Assembly (NCBI GenBank): GCA_934633695.1
Contig: CAKTYT010000009.1
Coordinates: 1-62,764, forward strand
DNA length: 62,764 bases
From: an uncultured Clostridia bacterium
Lineage (GTDB): Bacteria > Bacillota > Clostridia > Christensenellales > CAG-138
Direction: 5' to 3'
This document shows positions 16,270 to 25,544 of this stretch, piece after piece. The position numbers were made by a program, and so were the translations under genes. The notes below the pieces were generated by a model. That model worked only from the letters and a program-made list of their open reading frames with translations. It was not told the origin of the DNA and made no database searches. Each line of letters begins with the position of its first letter. Position 1 is the first letter of the stretch.

Positions 16270-17859
16270 TCAGCTCAAAGTTTGCTTCACTGCGGGCTGC
16301 GTTTGTTTCATGAGCTCCAATGCTTCCTCCTTGCCGTCAAATGTAAGGAGTCTTAAGCCAACCTCGGGCGTTATCATGCCGCGTTCAACGAGCTTAAATA
16401 CAGTTTCGTTGTTATTGATGACGGAAAATGCGTTCTGCTTAACGACTTTAACAGTTATTCGAAGTTCGGCAGGCAGCTTTGCTATTTCACCGAGGGCAGC
16501 GGAAACGCTCTTTAGCTTCTCAACATCGACTGCGTTTTCCGTACCAATGGCGTTGAGCTCCGCCATGCATCGGCGTTTAAGGGTGAATTCCTTTTCAATT
16601 TCGATTTCCTGCATGACTGCTCGCCTGAAGCCCGCATGTATGCTCTTTGCAACCATTCTCGAACGCTTGCCCGATGCCTCCTGGAGTGCGGCAATTGCCG
16701 TTCCGCTGGTTACACCTGCATTTGTCATGCCGCGTGCAAACTCATTTGCACCGGATTCCTCCTTTATGGTGTGTCTCATGTCCGATATATACTCAAGGAT
16801 GTATGCAGGCAGCGGTGCAGTACTGAACCACGTTATTCCATTAAGATTCTCGCCCTGATGAACCTCCTTTGACCAATCCCGAAGGTCATCTGCGTCAAAA
16901 CCGCTTGCACTTGTGAGCAGCAGCTTGTTGTGGCTTGCGAGCAGGGCATTCTTCATCACTATCTGGTCCAGCTTATCAGAGTATCTCTGTGCAGTTTCGA
17001 ACAAATCGACAAATCCATAGCCCAAACAGCTGCCCTTTCTTACAAAGAGCGGAGTAATGACAAACGGATATTCTCCGTGCAGAAAATACCCTTCCGGTTT
17101 AATAAGGCGGCTGTCCTCAAGCATAATCCCACCTGCAAGCTTCATCATATGCACATGATACTTATCAGCCTTGCTGTCATAAACCCTTCTCCAACACTCA
17201 ATGAGCAGGATGCTCCTATTGTACCTCGGTGTCAGCAGATCGTCCTCTGCAAGATCCAAAAGATACCCGTCTTCCTTAAGCTTATCGGCCTTTTCCGGGT
17301 AATACTGGTCGAACCAATCCCTCGTATGGTGTGTGAATTTGAATATGGCCCTGCAATCCGCAATATCCGTACACAACGGGTCGAATAATATGCTCCTGTT
17401 ATCTACATGTCTTACGAAAGCTCCGCCTATACCGCCATTTGCATCCGGATCAAACCCGATTTCCTGCACGCTGTATCCGCCGACGAGCAAATCATGCGTG
17501 AAAAGCGAGAACTCTTCATCATACGCACAACGCAGGTGGTTCTCCTTGATAATGTGCGTCATTAGTGATGCCAGATTTCTGTATTCTTCTCTGTCCGCAC
17601 TGATCACCGCTTCGGGAATATAATCAAAGAGGTCGGCCCGAACATTTTCAATAGTACTCTGTATTATCGGGGTAACGGGTCTGGGTTCATCCGGAGATTC
17701 AATCTGAACATCGTACCAATGCTCTCCTCGATACATTCTCTCACAGCGTTCCAACCGGGACCGCTCCTGTGCATAGGCTTCATAAAACTCCCTGAAGAGT
17801 GCGTAAAGCTCCCTTGCCTCAGAGTTGTCTTCCTTTCCGTTCTGTTTTTTTATTATCAT
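16270..17859 (-). CDS. phage portal protein
   Basis: 529 residues, normal portal size and intact. Portal features: an early helical segment (YRGEHWYDVQ), mixed central clip region, and a long helical C-terminal half with YSDKLDQIVMKNALLASHN and FARGMTNAGVTSGTAIAALQEASG. Portals form the dodecamer through which DNA enters the capsid. It follows the terminase gene by 21 nt. No capsid, scaffold, tail, lysis, integrase or repressor gene is nearby. This is a prophage remnant or a retained two-gene unit. Confidence 0.85.
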   Translation of the reverse strand: MIIKKQNGKEDNSEARELYALFREFYEAYAQERSRLERCERMYRGEHWYDVQIESPDEPRPVTPIIQSTIENVRADLFDYIPEAVISADREEYRNLASLMTHIIKENHLRCAYDEEFSLFTHDLLVGGYSVQEIGFDPDANGGIGGAFVRHVDNRSILFDPLCTDIADCRAIFKFTHHTRDWFDQYYPEKADKLKEDGYLLDLAEDDLLTPRYNRSILLIECWRRVYDSKADKYHVHMMKLAGGIMLEDSRLIKPEGYFLHGEYPFVITPLFVRKGSCLGYGFVDLFETAQRYSDKLDQIVMKNALLASHNKLLLTSASGFDADDLRDWSKEVHQGENLNGITWFSTAPLPAYILEYISDMRHTIKEESGANEFARGMTNAGVTSGTAIAALQEASGKRSRMVAKSIHAGFRRAVMQEIEIEKEFTLKRRCMAELNAIGTENAVDVEKLKSVSAALGEIAKLPAELRITVKVVKQNAFSVINNNETVFKLVERGMITPEVGLRLLTFDGKEEALELMKQTQPAVKQTLS

Positions 17860-17880
17860 TTCATTTTTCCTTTCCGTATT

Positions 17881-19218
17881 TTACATCCATCGTGATGCAG
17901 ACCTTTTCGGCAGACTCAGCGGGTCATAGGTGGGTTTCATTTTCTCTTCAGGCAGTCTGCTCCTTCCCGGTCTGCTCATCAATCCGTACCGCAGGGCCTC
18001 TGGTGCATGGTCATTGCCGTCGGCAGCATCCTCACGATTCCTGCTGTCGTACTGCAATGCCGGAAGCTGCTTTATAAGATTCGTGCAATCCTCAAAACAA
18101 AGCCAGCCGGGGTCCCCGTCCGCTAAAGGGGCCATGTACTCTCTTATGCGGGTCCACCCTGCAACTCGCATGTTGTCCGCAGGTAACAGCGGCATTCCGG
18201 CATGTGCAAACAAATCCGCAAGAGTCTCGCCTCCGAAACCGCCCTTCGCACATAGCATTGCTCCTCTATTCTGCCACATATCGGGTGAAGCAACGGTGTA
18301 CCGTATTTCTTCACCGGTTGACAACTCAATTACTTTTTTTGCAACGTCTGCCGCACGGGCTTGGCTGACATACAGTTCCCGGTATGTATAGACCCTGCCT
18401 TCGCCGTCAACTGCATGCCAAAGAACACAACAGGGATCATTATAGCCCCAGTCCATTGAGCGGAATTTTCTCCACCATTTTGGTATTGAAAATGGCTTTG
18501 TCACATGCCTTTCACGTGAAAACTCACGAAAATACTGTCCGGCGTGAACATCCCAGTCGCCGTCGAGATGTGCCCTTCTCAAATCCTCCGGCAGTGCCAT
18601 AAGCTGTTTAACGTAATTTGGGTCGGCATTCATGAGAACTTTGTTGTCGTAAATTTTTGCCGGGATAAAATCATAGTCATTTGGGTTTTCATTCTCCGTG
18701 TATTCCCTGTCAATAAAGAGTCTCTTCACCCATGCATGTCCCACATTGCCGGGATTGCAGGTGTAGTACATTCTCGGTGAAAAATCCCGTCTGGTCGTTC
18801 TGTTGCAGGTCGAAAGAAACTGCATTTGCTCCTGTGTAAAGTGTGTTGCTTCCTCAAGCCCTATCACAGCATATTCCTGTCCCTGATACTGGTAGACATC
18901 CTGTGCGGTGTCGCAATATCCAAGCTTGATCCGCGATCCATTGGGAAATTTGAAAACTCTTTCGCTCGAGTTGTATACGGCAAACCCATAAAGCTCTTTC
19001 TGCATCGGTATAAGGTGGTTTTCACGAAGTTCGGGAAGAGTCCTTCTCAACAGCAGAATGTTCAGCTTTGGGTACCGCAACGCAAGCAATATGAACTTAC
19101 GCCTCATTGCCCAGCTCTTTCCGCCCCCTCGGGCACCACCATATGCGATGTGACGCTTCCGCGACAGGAAAAACTCCTTCTGCCGTTCATTCGGCATCCC
19201 TTCAAGCCTCAGCTCCAT
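17881..19218 (-). CDS. phage terminase large subunit
   Basis: 445 residues, full length. ATPase domain with Walker A GGARGGGKS (residues 27-35) and Walker B VIGLEE (118-123), then a nuclease domain beginning at MDWGYNDP and continuing to a conserved Asp-rich end (EDAADGNDHAPEALRYG). It drives packaging of phage DNA with the portal encoded next. Start at 19218 (MELRLEG) has GGAGG 8 nt upstream, better than a GTG nine codons earlier. No small terminase gene precedes it. Both frames are open, so decay is not evident. Confidence 0.92.
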   Translation of the reverse strand: MELRLEGMPNERQKEFFLSRKRHIAYGGARGGGKSWAMRRKFILLALRYPKLNILLLRRTLPELRENHLIPMQKELYGFAVYNSSERVFKFPNGSRIKLGYCDTAQDVYQYQGQEYAVIGLEEATHFTQEQMQFLSTCNRTTRRDFSPRMYYTCNPGNVGHAWVKRLFIDREYTENENPNDYDFIPAKIYDNKVLMNADPNYVKQLMALPEDLRRAHLDGDWDVHAGQYFREFSRERHVTKPFSIPKWWRKFRSMDWGYNDPCCVLWHAVDGEGRVYTYRELYVSQARAADVAKKVIELSTGEEIRYTVASPDMWQNRGAMLCAKGGFGGETLADLFAHAGMPLLPADNMRVAGWTRIREYMAPLADGDPGWLCFEDCTNLIKQLPALQYDSRNREDAADGNDHAPEALRYGLMSRPGRSRLPEEKMKPTYDPLSLPKRSASRWM

Positions 19219-19332
19219 CCGTTTTTCCTCCGTCTCACTTTTCACTTAATTTAACCTTCGCCCGCTTGGGGAAGGGGGGCGATGTGCGTCGCACCCCCTG
19301 CGGGTTTGCGTTGATTTTATTAAGTTACTAAT

Positions 19333-19361
19333 ATTATAGCATAAAACTAACTGTAAAACAA
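19333..19361 (-). promoter_or_regulatory. sigma-A promoter of the terminase-portal unit
   Basis: On the minus strand: TTGTTT (19356-19361), a 17-nt spacer, TATAAT (19333-19338). A GC-rich segment (19255-19310) lies between it and the gene. Confidence 0.6.
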
Positions 19362-19672
19362 GCAATATATTTGTTTGGTAGTGCTAAAAACTGTACAGTA
19401 AACCCATTGATTTTATTCTCCCGTTGTGGTATTGTTGACTCCGCATTGATATGATGCTGGCATTAAAATCAGCTTATTAGAGAATTTTTTTAGATTATGA
19501 GTAAAGGAAAGTCAATGTCATTAAGTTGTCTTTTAAAACCACAGCCCTGGCTATGGCCCTGTTAAAGCAAAGCGTATGCCGTGTTTAAGGAGAGCCTATG
19601 GATGTTTTTTATTCACGAAATTAATTATTCTTTTTCCTCAGCAAAAGCAAATTTACTTGAAGGCATAAAAAA
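19362..19672. other. intergenic stretch with no supported gene
   Basis: AT-rich sequence between the phage promoter and the serS terminator. Short frames such as the one following AAGGAG near 19590 end within nine codons. I see no RNA gene or repeat. Confidence 0.5.
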
Positions 19673-19696
19673 GACAGCCGGCTTTCACCGACTGTC
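19673..19696 (-). terminator. rho-independent terminator after serS
   Basis: GACAGCCGG (19673-19681) pairs with CCGACTGTC (19688-19696) with one mismatch; the minus-strand tail is TTTTTT. Confidence 0.75.
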
Positions 19697-19702
19697 ATCT
19701 CT

Positions 19703-20974
19703 TTATTTTTTAATTACATCACAGTGCATATATGGAACGAGAACCTCCGGAATACGGATGGACCCATCGGCCTGCTGATAATTTTCGAGTATTGCGGCAA
19801 CGGTCCTTCCGATCGCAACGCCGCTGCCGTTGAGGGTATGGACGAGTTCCGGCTTACTGCTCTTTTCGCGGCGGAATCTTATCTGTGCGCGTCGTGCCTG
19901 GAAATCCTCAAAGTTGGAGCAGGAGCTTATCTCGACATACCTGCCGTAGCTGGGCATCCACACTTCAATATCGTAGGTCTTTGCGGAGCTGAAGCCCAAG
20001 TCGCCCGTGCTGAGACACACGACACGGTACGGAAGACCAAGACCCTGAAGAACACGTTCGGCATCGTTAGTAAGCTTTTCAAGCTCGTCATAGCTATCTT
20101 CGGGCTTTACAAACTTAACCAGCTCAACCTTGTTAAACTGGTGCTGGCGGATAAGACCTCTCGTATCTCTCCCGGCACTTCCCGCTTCGCTTCTGAAGCA
20201 GGCACTGTAAGCACAGTATTTAATCGGAAGATCGGCACCGTTTAAGATGTCGCCGCGATGAAGATTCGTTACGGGAACCTCTGCCGTGGGGATGAGGAAA
20301 TAATCCGTTCCGGTTACTTTAAAAGCATCTTCTTCAAATTTGGGCAGCTGTCCGGTGCCCGTCATTGAAGCCCGATTGACCATGTACGGGGGAAGGATCT
20401 CAGTATAGCCGTTGGCGGTATGCGTATCGAGGTAGTAGCTGATTATCGCCCTCTCAAGTCTTGCACCCAACCCGCGGTAAACAGTGAACCTTGCTCCGGT
20501 GATTTTGCCTGCGGAGGCAAAGTCGAGAATACCGAGGCTTTCGCCCAAGTCCCAGTGAGCCTGCGGTTCGAAGCCAAACTCGGTGGGCTTTCCGAATCTG
20601 CGAATCTCGGAGTTGTCTTTGTCATCCGCACCATCAGGCACGCTCTCATGCGGAATATTGGGAATTTTCATGAGCATATCGTCAAGCTGAGCGTCAATGC
20701 CTGCGAGTTCCTGATCGAGAACTTTGATTTTGTCGGCAACCGTCTTCATCTCAGCAAGAATTTCGGCGGCGTCAAGCCCCTGTTTTTTCAGCATTGGAAC
20801 CTTTGCTGAATCCTCATTGCGTTTCGCCTTGAGCTGTTCAACTTCCTGAATCAGCATGCGGCGTTTTTCATCGAGCTCCAACAGGCCCGAAACATCCGCA
20901 CCTTTGTTGCGGCGTGCCTTCATAGCCTTTATCAATTCTTCGGGATTTTTTCTTATCCTTTTAATGTCAAGCAT
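19703..20974 (-). CDS. serS: seryl-tRNA synthetase
   Basis: 423 residues. Class II synthetase with the N-terminal antiparallel coiled-coil arm (about residues 30-105, rich in Glu/Lys/Leu) that grips the long arm of tRNA-Ser, then the catalytic core with motif 2 (FRSEAGSAGRDTRGLIRQHQF) and motif 3 (NGSGVAIGRTVAAILENYQ). It also charges tRNA-Sec with serine, the first step of selenocysteine synthesis, so it feeds the selA/selB pathway 22 kb away. GGAG precedes the start by 5 nt. It lies 55 nt downstream of secA. Confidence 0.98.
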   Translation of the reverse strand: MLDIKRIRKNPEELIKAMKARRNKGADVSGLLELDEKRRMLIQEVEQLKAKRNEDSAKVPMLKKQGLDAAEILAEMKTVADKIKVLDQELAGIDAQLDDMLMKIPNIPHESVPDGADDKDNSEIRRFGKPTEFGFEPQAHWDLGESLGILDFASAGKITGARFTVYRGLGARLERAIISYYLDTHTANGYTEILPPYMVNRASMTGTGQLPKFEEDAFKVTGTDYFLIPTAEVPVTNLHRGDILNGADLPIKYCAYSACFRSEAGSAGRDTRGLIRQHQFNKVELVKFVKPEDSYDELEKLTNDAERVLQGLGLPYRVVCLSTGDLGFSSAKTYDIEVWMPSYGRYVEISSCSNFEDFQARRAQIRFRREKSSKPELVHTLNGSGVAIGRTVAAILENYQQADGSIRIPEVLVPYMHCDVIKK

Positions 20975-21029
20975 GGTTTCTCCTTTTTTCTCTCGTTTGA
21001 AAAAATATTTTACTGTGCCGAAATCCTCA

Positions 21030-23762
21030 TCAAGACTTCAATCCGCAGCATTTTTTGTATTTTTTGCCGCTTCCGCAGGGGCAAGGGTCATTGGGTCCGA
21101 TTTTTTTACCGACACGCTTCGGCTGCGGTTTGCTGTCCCCGGCAGGCTCAATGGGCTTTGCAACCTGTTCTCGCTTCTGCGGAGCAACCTTAAGTTCAAC
21201 GTGGTAGAGATACTTTACCGTGTCGTTTCTTATTCCGGCGTTCATCTTGTCGAACATGTCCATACCTTCGTTGCGGTATTGAACGACCGGATCCTGGCTG
21301 CCCATTGCACGAAGCCCGATGCCCTGACGGAGCTGATCCATGGCATCGATATGATCCATCCAATGCCTGTCAACCGTACGGAGCAGAATAGTGCGTTCAA
21401 CCTCCCTCATATCGACTGAAGCAGCAGCAAAACGCTTTTCTTTATCGGCGTAGACCTCATCGGTTATCCTCATCAGCAGCTTTTCAAGCCCGTTCCTCGT
21501 GGATTCCTTCAGAATGTATTCTGTCGCTTTCACTCCGAAAATATCGGTAAACTCATGTTCAAGTCCATTGTAGTCCCATGAATCCTGCTTCTGCTTCGGA
21601 GGGCAATAGAAATCGATTATTGCATCGATCGCCTCGTTACGCATGCTCATGATTGCGGGATGTACGTCCTCTCCCATGAGTACCTGGCGGCGTTGTGCGT
21701 AAATAAGCTCACGCATCTGGTTCATAACGTCGTCATACTTGATAACGTTCTTGCGGATATCGAAGTTGTACGACTCAACCCTCTTCTGTGCGGACTCAAT
21801 CTGCTTTGTTATAAGACCAAGCTCCATGGGAATATTGTCTTCGGGCGTCAGCTTATTCATTATACCGCTCACACGTTCCATTCCGAAACGCTTCATAAGG
21901 TCATCTTCAAGCGATACAAAGAACTTTGTCGTGCCCGGGTCGCCCTGCCTGCCGGCACGTCCGCGCAGCTGGTTGTCAATTCGCCTCGACTCGTGGCGTT
22001 CCGTACCGATTATGCACAGACCGCCTGCATTGACGACTTTTTCATGCTCTGCATCGGTAATTTGCTTGTGTTTTTTGTAAATCTCGTTATAAATTCGTCG
22101 GGCTTCAAGCACCTGCTCATTCTCGGTTTCAACATGATTGGTCGCAGCCTCGATCATATCGTCGTCATAGCCGTTCTGACGCATCTCACGCTTTGCAAGA
22201 AACTCCGGGTTGCCGCCAAGCAGGATATCCGTACCGCGGCCCGCCATGTTGGTTGCAATGGTAACTTTTCCGAATTTACCTGCCTGAGCAACGATTTCCG
22301 CTTCCTTCTGATGGTACTTTGCATTCAGAACCTCGTGCTTTATCCCCCGTTTTGAAAGCAAACTGCTAAGATATTCCGATTTTTCGACAGTAACGGTACC
22401 GACAAGTATGGGCTGTCCTGTCTGATTTACCTTTATTATCTCATTGACAACGGCATCATACTTGCCTTTTTCGGTGGTGTAAACAACATCGTTGCAGTCC
22501 ACGCGGCGGCAGGGACGGTTCGTCGGTATCTCCACAACATCCAGTCCGTAAATCGCAAGGAATTCATCCTCCTCGGTCTTTGCCGTACCCGTCATACCCG
22601 CAAGCTTATGGAACATTCTGAAATAGTTCTGGAAGGTTATCGTTGCAAGCGTTTGGTTTTCATTTTCAACCTTGACGCCTTCCTTCGCTTCAAGTGCCTG
22701 GTGAAGTCCCTCGGAATAACGCCTTCCTATCATGAGACGACCCGTGAACTCATCAACGATAAGAACCTGTCCATTTTGGACGACATAATCCTTATCACGA
22801 GTGAACAGTGCGTTTGCACGAAGAGCCTGCTTGATATAGTGGTTCAGCTCTGTGTTTTCGGTTGAAGCGATATCCGTGATATTAAAGTACTGTTCCGCCT
22901 TTTTAAGACCCTGTTCGGTGAGGGCGACTGTCCTTGCCTTTATGTCGCACATGTAGTCGCCGCTTTCGGGTTGTTCCTCGCCTCTCAGCATTTCGCCCTT
23001 GCCGAGCTTGATTATGTCTTCGCCCCTTGTTAGACTGCGGACAAAGCGATCGGCACGGACGTACATGTCCGTCGATTTTTCTCCCTGACCCGAAATAATG
23101 AGCGGTGTCCTTGCTTCATCGATCAAAATACTGTCGACCTCATCGACGATCGCATAGTTGAGTTCACGCTGAACCATGCTCTCTTTGTAGACCGCCATGT
23201 TGTCGCGAAGGTAATCGAAGCCGAATTCATTATTCGTGCCGTATGTGATATCGCAGTTATACGCTTCACGTCTCTGTTCTGGTTCAAGATCATGGACGAT
23301 ACAGCCGACTGTCAGTCCGAGGAACCTGTGGATCTTGCCCATCCACACGGCGTCGCGGGAAGCAAGGTAATCATTGACGGTGACAACGTGAACGCCCTTG
23401 CCCTCAAGAGCATTGAGGTATGATGGAAGTGTCGCAACAAGGGTTTTGCCTTCACCCGTCTTCATTTCGGCAATACGACCCTGGTGCAGCACGATGCCGC
23501 CGATAAGCTGAACATCGTAGTGTCTCTGGCCGATCGTCCTGACAGCTGCCTCACGCACAACGGCAAATGCCTCGGGAAGCAGGTCATCCAGTGTCTCTCC
23601 TGTTTTGAGGCGGCTGCGGAACTCCTCCGTCTTGCCGCGGAGCTGTTCATCGGACAGCTTTTTCATACCGTCCTCAAGTGCATTTATTTTTTTTACCAGC
23701 GGCTTGATTTTTTTTATCTGCTGTTCACTCGTATTGCCGAGTAAACGATCCAAAAGACTCAT
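21030..23762 (-). CDS. secA: preprotein translocase ATPase SecA
   Basis: 910 residues, full length. Motor of Sec-dependent export. Walker A lies in MKTGEGKTL (about residues 100-108), Walker B-type DEVDSILIDEARTPL follows, then the helicase motif MAGRGTDILLGG and the QLRGRAGRQGDPG motif VI. The C-terminal zinc domain CPCGSGKKYKKCC is kept. It serves the many signal-peptide proteins seen here. A good promoter and TTGGAGGTAACGA ribosome site precede it; serS is probably co-transcribed. Confidence 0.99.
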   Translation of the reverse strand: MSLLDRLLGNTSEQQIKKIKPLVKKINALEDGMKKLSDEQLRGKTEEFRSRLKTGETLDDLLPEAFAVVREAAVRTIGQRHYDVQLIGGIVLHQGRIAEMKTGEGKTLVATLPSYLNALEGKGVHVVTVNDYLASRDAVWMGKIHRFLGLTVGCIVHDLEPEQRREAYNCDITYGTNNEFGFDYLRDNMAVYKESMVQRELNYAIVDEVDSILIDEARTPLIISGQGEKSTDMYVRADRFVRSLTRGEDIIKLGKGEMLRGEEQPESGDYMCDIKARTVALTEQGLKKAEQYFNITDIASTENTELNHYIKQALRANALFTRDKDYVVQNGQVLIVDEFTGRLMIGRRYSEGLHQALEAKEGVKVENENQTLATITFQNYFRMFHKLAGMTGTAKTEEDEFLAIYGLDVVEIPTNRPCRRVDCNDVVYTTEKGKYDAVVNEIIKVNQTGQPILVGTVTVEKSEYLSSLLSKRGIKHEVLNAKYHQKEAEIVAQAGKFGKVTIATNMAGRGTDILLGGNPEFLAKREMRQNGYDDDMIEAATNHVETENEQVLEARRIYNEIYKKHKQITDAEHEKVVNAGGLCIIGTERHESRRIDNQLRGRAGRQGDPGTTKFFVSLEDDLMKRFGMERVSGIMNKLTPEDNIPMELGLITKQIESAQKRVESYNFDIRKNVIKYDDVMNQMRELIYAQRRQVLMGEDVHPAIMSMRNEAIDAIIDFYCPPKQKQDSWDYNGLEHEFTDIFGVKATEYILKESTRNGLEKLLMRITDEVYADKEKRFAAASVDMREVERTILLRTVDRHWMDHIDAMDQLRQGIGLRAMGSQDPVVQYRNEGMDMFDKMNAGIRNDTVKYLYHVELKVAPQKREQVAKPIEPAGDSKPQPKRVGKKIGPNDPCPCGSGKKYKKCCGLKS

Positions 23763-23791
23763 TCGTTACCTCCAATTTCGGTGATTGAATT

Positions 23792-23820
23792 ATTATATAG
23801 CTAACGAGGGACGATGTCAA
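23792..23820 (-). promoter_or_regulatory. sigma-A promoter of secA
   Basis: On the minus strand: TTGACA (23815-23820), a 17-nt spacer, TATAAT (23792-23797). Confidence 0.85.
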
Positions 23821-23885
23821 ACATTCAATGCCATCTTTTTACGTTTTCTGCCGAAAAAAGCCTGAATTTTCCCCGAAAACACATA

Positions 23886-23930
23886 AAATAAGGGACTGCC
23901 GCAGAAAAATCCGGCCTCCGCAGCAGTCCC
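23886..23930 (-). terminator. rho-independent terminator after the duplicated-domain lipoprotein gene
   Basis: GGGACTGCCGC (23892-23902) pairs with GCAGCAGTCCC (23920-23930) with one mismatch; the minus-strand tail is TTATTTTATG. Confidence 0.7.
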
Positions 23931-23968
23931 ATCGGGCTTTCTATGTGTTTTCTATAGACCTGTCGGCA

Positions 23969-25237
23969 TTACTTTGCCTCATTGACGATTGTTGCTCCCT
24001 CCATAAGGTCAATTATGAGATTGCCGTTCGCATCGACATTCGCAAGTGCGAGCATCGAAAAATCATAGCCGAGTGCACTGTACCCACTCAAGGCATGCAG
24101 CTGTTCTGATGAAACATATCCGTAAAGGAACGGGTAATAGCCTTCCCTGCCCTCGATCTTTACAACGGCCCAATTGAGTGTACAGCCGTATTCCGCATAT
24201 GTCTTGGCCATTGACATCGCATGGTACCTTGCGGCGGCTTCATTGCGTTCAATGCCATAGTAGACATAAATCTGTACTGCGAACAATGCATCTTCATTTT
24301 CCTCGGCAAGGACATATTCCCTTGTTTTATCATCGACAAATGCTAATAAAGTGGTATGCAATTGCTTATCAGATGTCCATTCCCTTCCCTGACTGATAAA
24401 ATCGGAAGCCGTCAGTATCCGTTTTCCTTCAAGGTCGTATTCGACCTTCGGGACTTCTTCTATGCTCGGTATGGGCGAAGCAGACAAGTATCCGGGCAAG
24501 CAGTCATAATCTGCCGGGCTTTGCTTGCTGCAAGCTGCTTTAATCTCCGCCTCGGTTACATCCTTGCCGGAAGCAATTACTTCATCGGACGTTTCGAGCC
24601 CATAATTGCTCCAAACCAAAACTTCTTTGTTTTCATTGATCCTGCCGAAAGCGAAATCAAACACCAGCGTATGGAACTTCTCGGGCATAATAAGGATCTG
24701 TTCTGCCGTCAGAAGACCGGTGAAGCAGACTTTGTAAGGCATTTCCGGAATCTTACTATCTACTATATTCCAGTCGATTATGTATCCTTCAGCCCGGAGC
24801 TGTTCATTCAGCCTGATAAGGTACTCCTTCAACGGTTCAAGCTCCTTCAAGCTTTCATCCTTGTCCGTCGGGACACGGAAATTCAAATTGACGGCGAAGA
24901 GGACGTCCCTGCCCCAGGTCGGATCTTCGATAACATCCTGCTCGGCTTGGTTTTTTACCCATATTCCGTCGAAATTTGCGGACATGAACACGTACTCTGC
25001 GAAAATTGTTACTTTGTCTGCAACATCATCAAAGCTGACAATTCTCATCTTGCTGACATCGGGAGTAGACTTAACATCCAACGCCGGTTCGGATACCGGC
25101 TGACCTCCGATAGCCTCCTGACTTTCCCTCGGAGCCTCTGTCGTGTCAACGGTGCCGGTGCTGCTGCATCCAATGCCTAAAGCGGCAGAGAGAAGCATTA
25201 CAAGGCAAAGTGTGACTGAAACCATTCTTTTTTTCAT
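23969..25237 (-). CDS. lipoprotein with an internal duplication, function unknown
   Basis: 422 residues. Signal peptide with lipobox LGIGC (Cys about residue 24), then a Thr/Glu-rich linker. I do not recognise a family. Two halves resemble each other: DVLFAVNL ... YIIDWNIVDSKI ... GLLTAEQI ... TLVFDFAFG in the first, DALFAVQI ... CTLNWAVVKIEG ... GYVSSEQL ... ALGYDFSML in the second. So a module of roughly 130 residues is duplicated. Acts outside the membrane by prediction. Own promoter and terminator, so monocistronic. Strong AAAGGAG site before the ATG. Confidence 0.8.
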   Translation of the reverse strand: MKKRMVSVTLCLVMLLSAALGIGCSSTGTVDTTEAPRESQEAIGGQPVSEPALDVKSTPDVSKMRIVSFDDVADKVTIFAEYVFMSANFDGIWVKNQAEQDVIEDPTWGRDVLFAVNLNFRVPTDKDESLKELEPLKEYLIRLNEQLRAEGYIIDWNIVDSKIPEMPYKVCFTGLLTAEQILIMPEKFHTLVFDFAFGRINENKEVLVWSNYGLETSDEVIASGKDVTEAEIKAACSKQSPADYDCLPGYLSASPIPSIEEVPKVEYDLEGKRILTASDFISQGREWTSDKQLHTTLLAFVDDKTREYVLAEENEDALFAVQIYVYYGIERNEAAARYHAMSMAKTYAEYGCTLNWAVVKIEGREGYYPFLYGYVSSEQLHALSGYSALGYDFSMLALANVDANGNLIIDLMEGATIVNEAK

Positions 25238-25342
25238 TTTAAACTCCTTTCTTTGCCGTGCTTACCACACGGCGATACCTATAACTTGATTTGCTGTCGG
25301 CTGTGTTCCGACGCAGAATGAAAAGCATCCGCTTCCAAACTT

Positions 25343-25371
25343 ATTTTAGCATTTATTTCCACACGTATCAA
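25343..25371 (-). promoter_or_regulatory. sigma-A promoter of the duplicated-domain lipoprotein gene
   Basis: On the minus strand: TTGATA (25366-25371), a 17-nt spacer, TAAAAT (25343-25348). The 25238-25544 gap otherwise holds a ~100-nt leader and the mrp terminator. Confidence 0.75.
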
Positions 25372-25470
25372 CTTTGTTTATAGAATATATTCTTCTTGTA
25401 TTTAAGCATAGCATCTCAACATCGTTGTCAATTTTTTGCATCTGAAAGCCATTTAAATGCAAATAAACAG

Positions 25471-25506
25471 AGAACTGCTGCGAAGGTTGATCTTAGCAGC
25501 AGTTCT
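25471..25506 (-). terminator. hairpin terminator after the Mrp ATPase gene
   Basis: Perfect 11-bp stem AGAACTGCTGC (25471-25481) with GCAGCAGTTCT (25496-25506). The T tail on the minus strand is weak (CTGTTTATTTG). Confidence 0.7.
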
Positions 25507-25544
25507 ATGCGTTGTTGCTGTTTGCAGACATTATATTTTCGCAA

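Noticed and set aside
19500..19625. Short frames upstream of serS terminator (for example after AAGGAG near 19590)
   Set aside because: They end within nine to sixteen codons and match nothing; may be remnants but cannot be supported.
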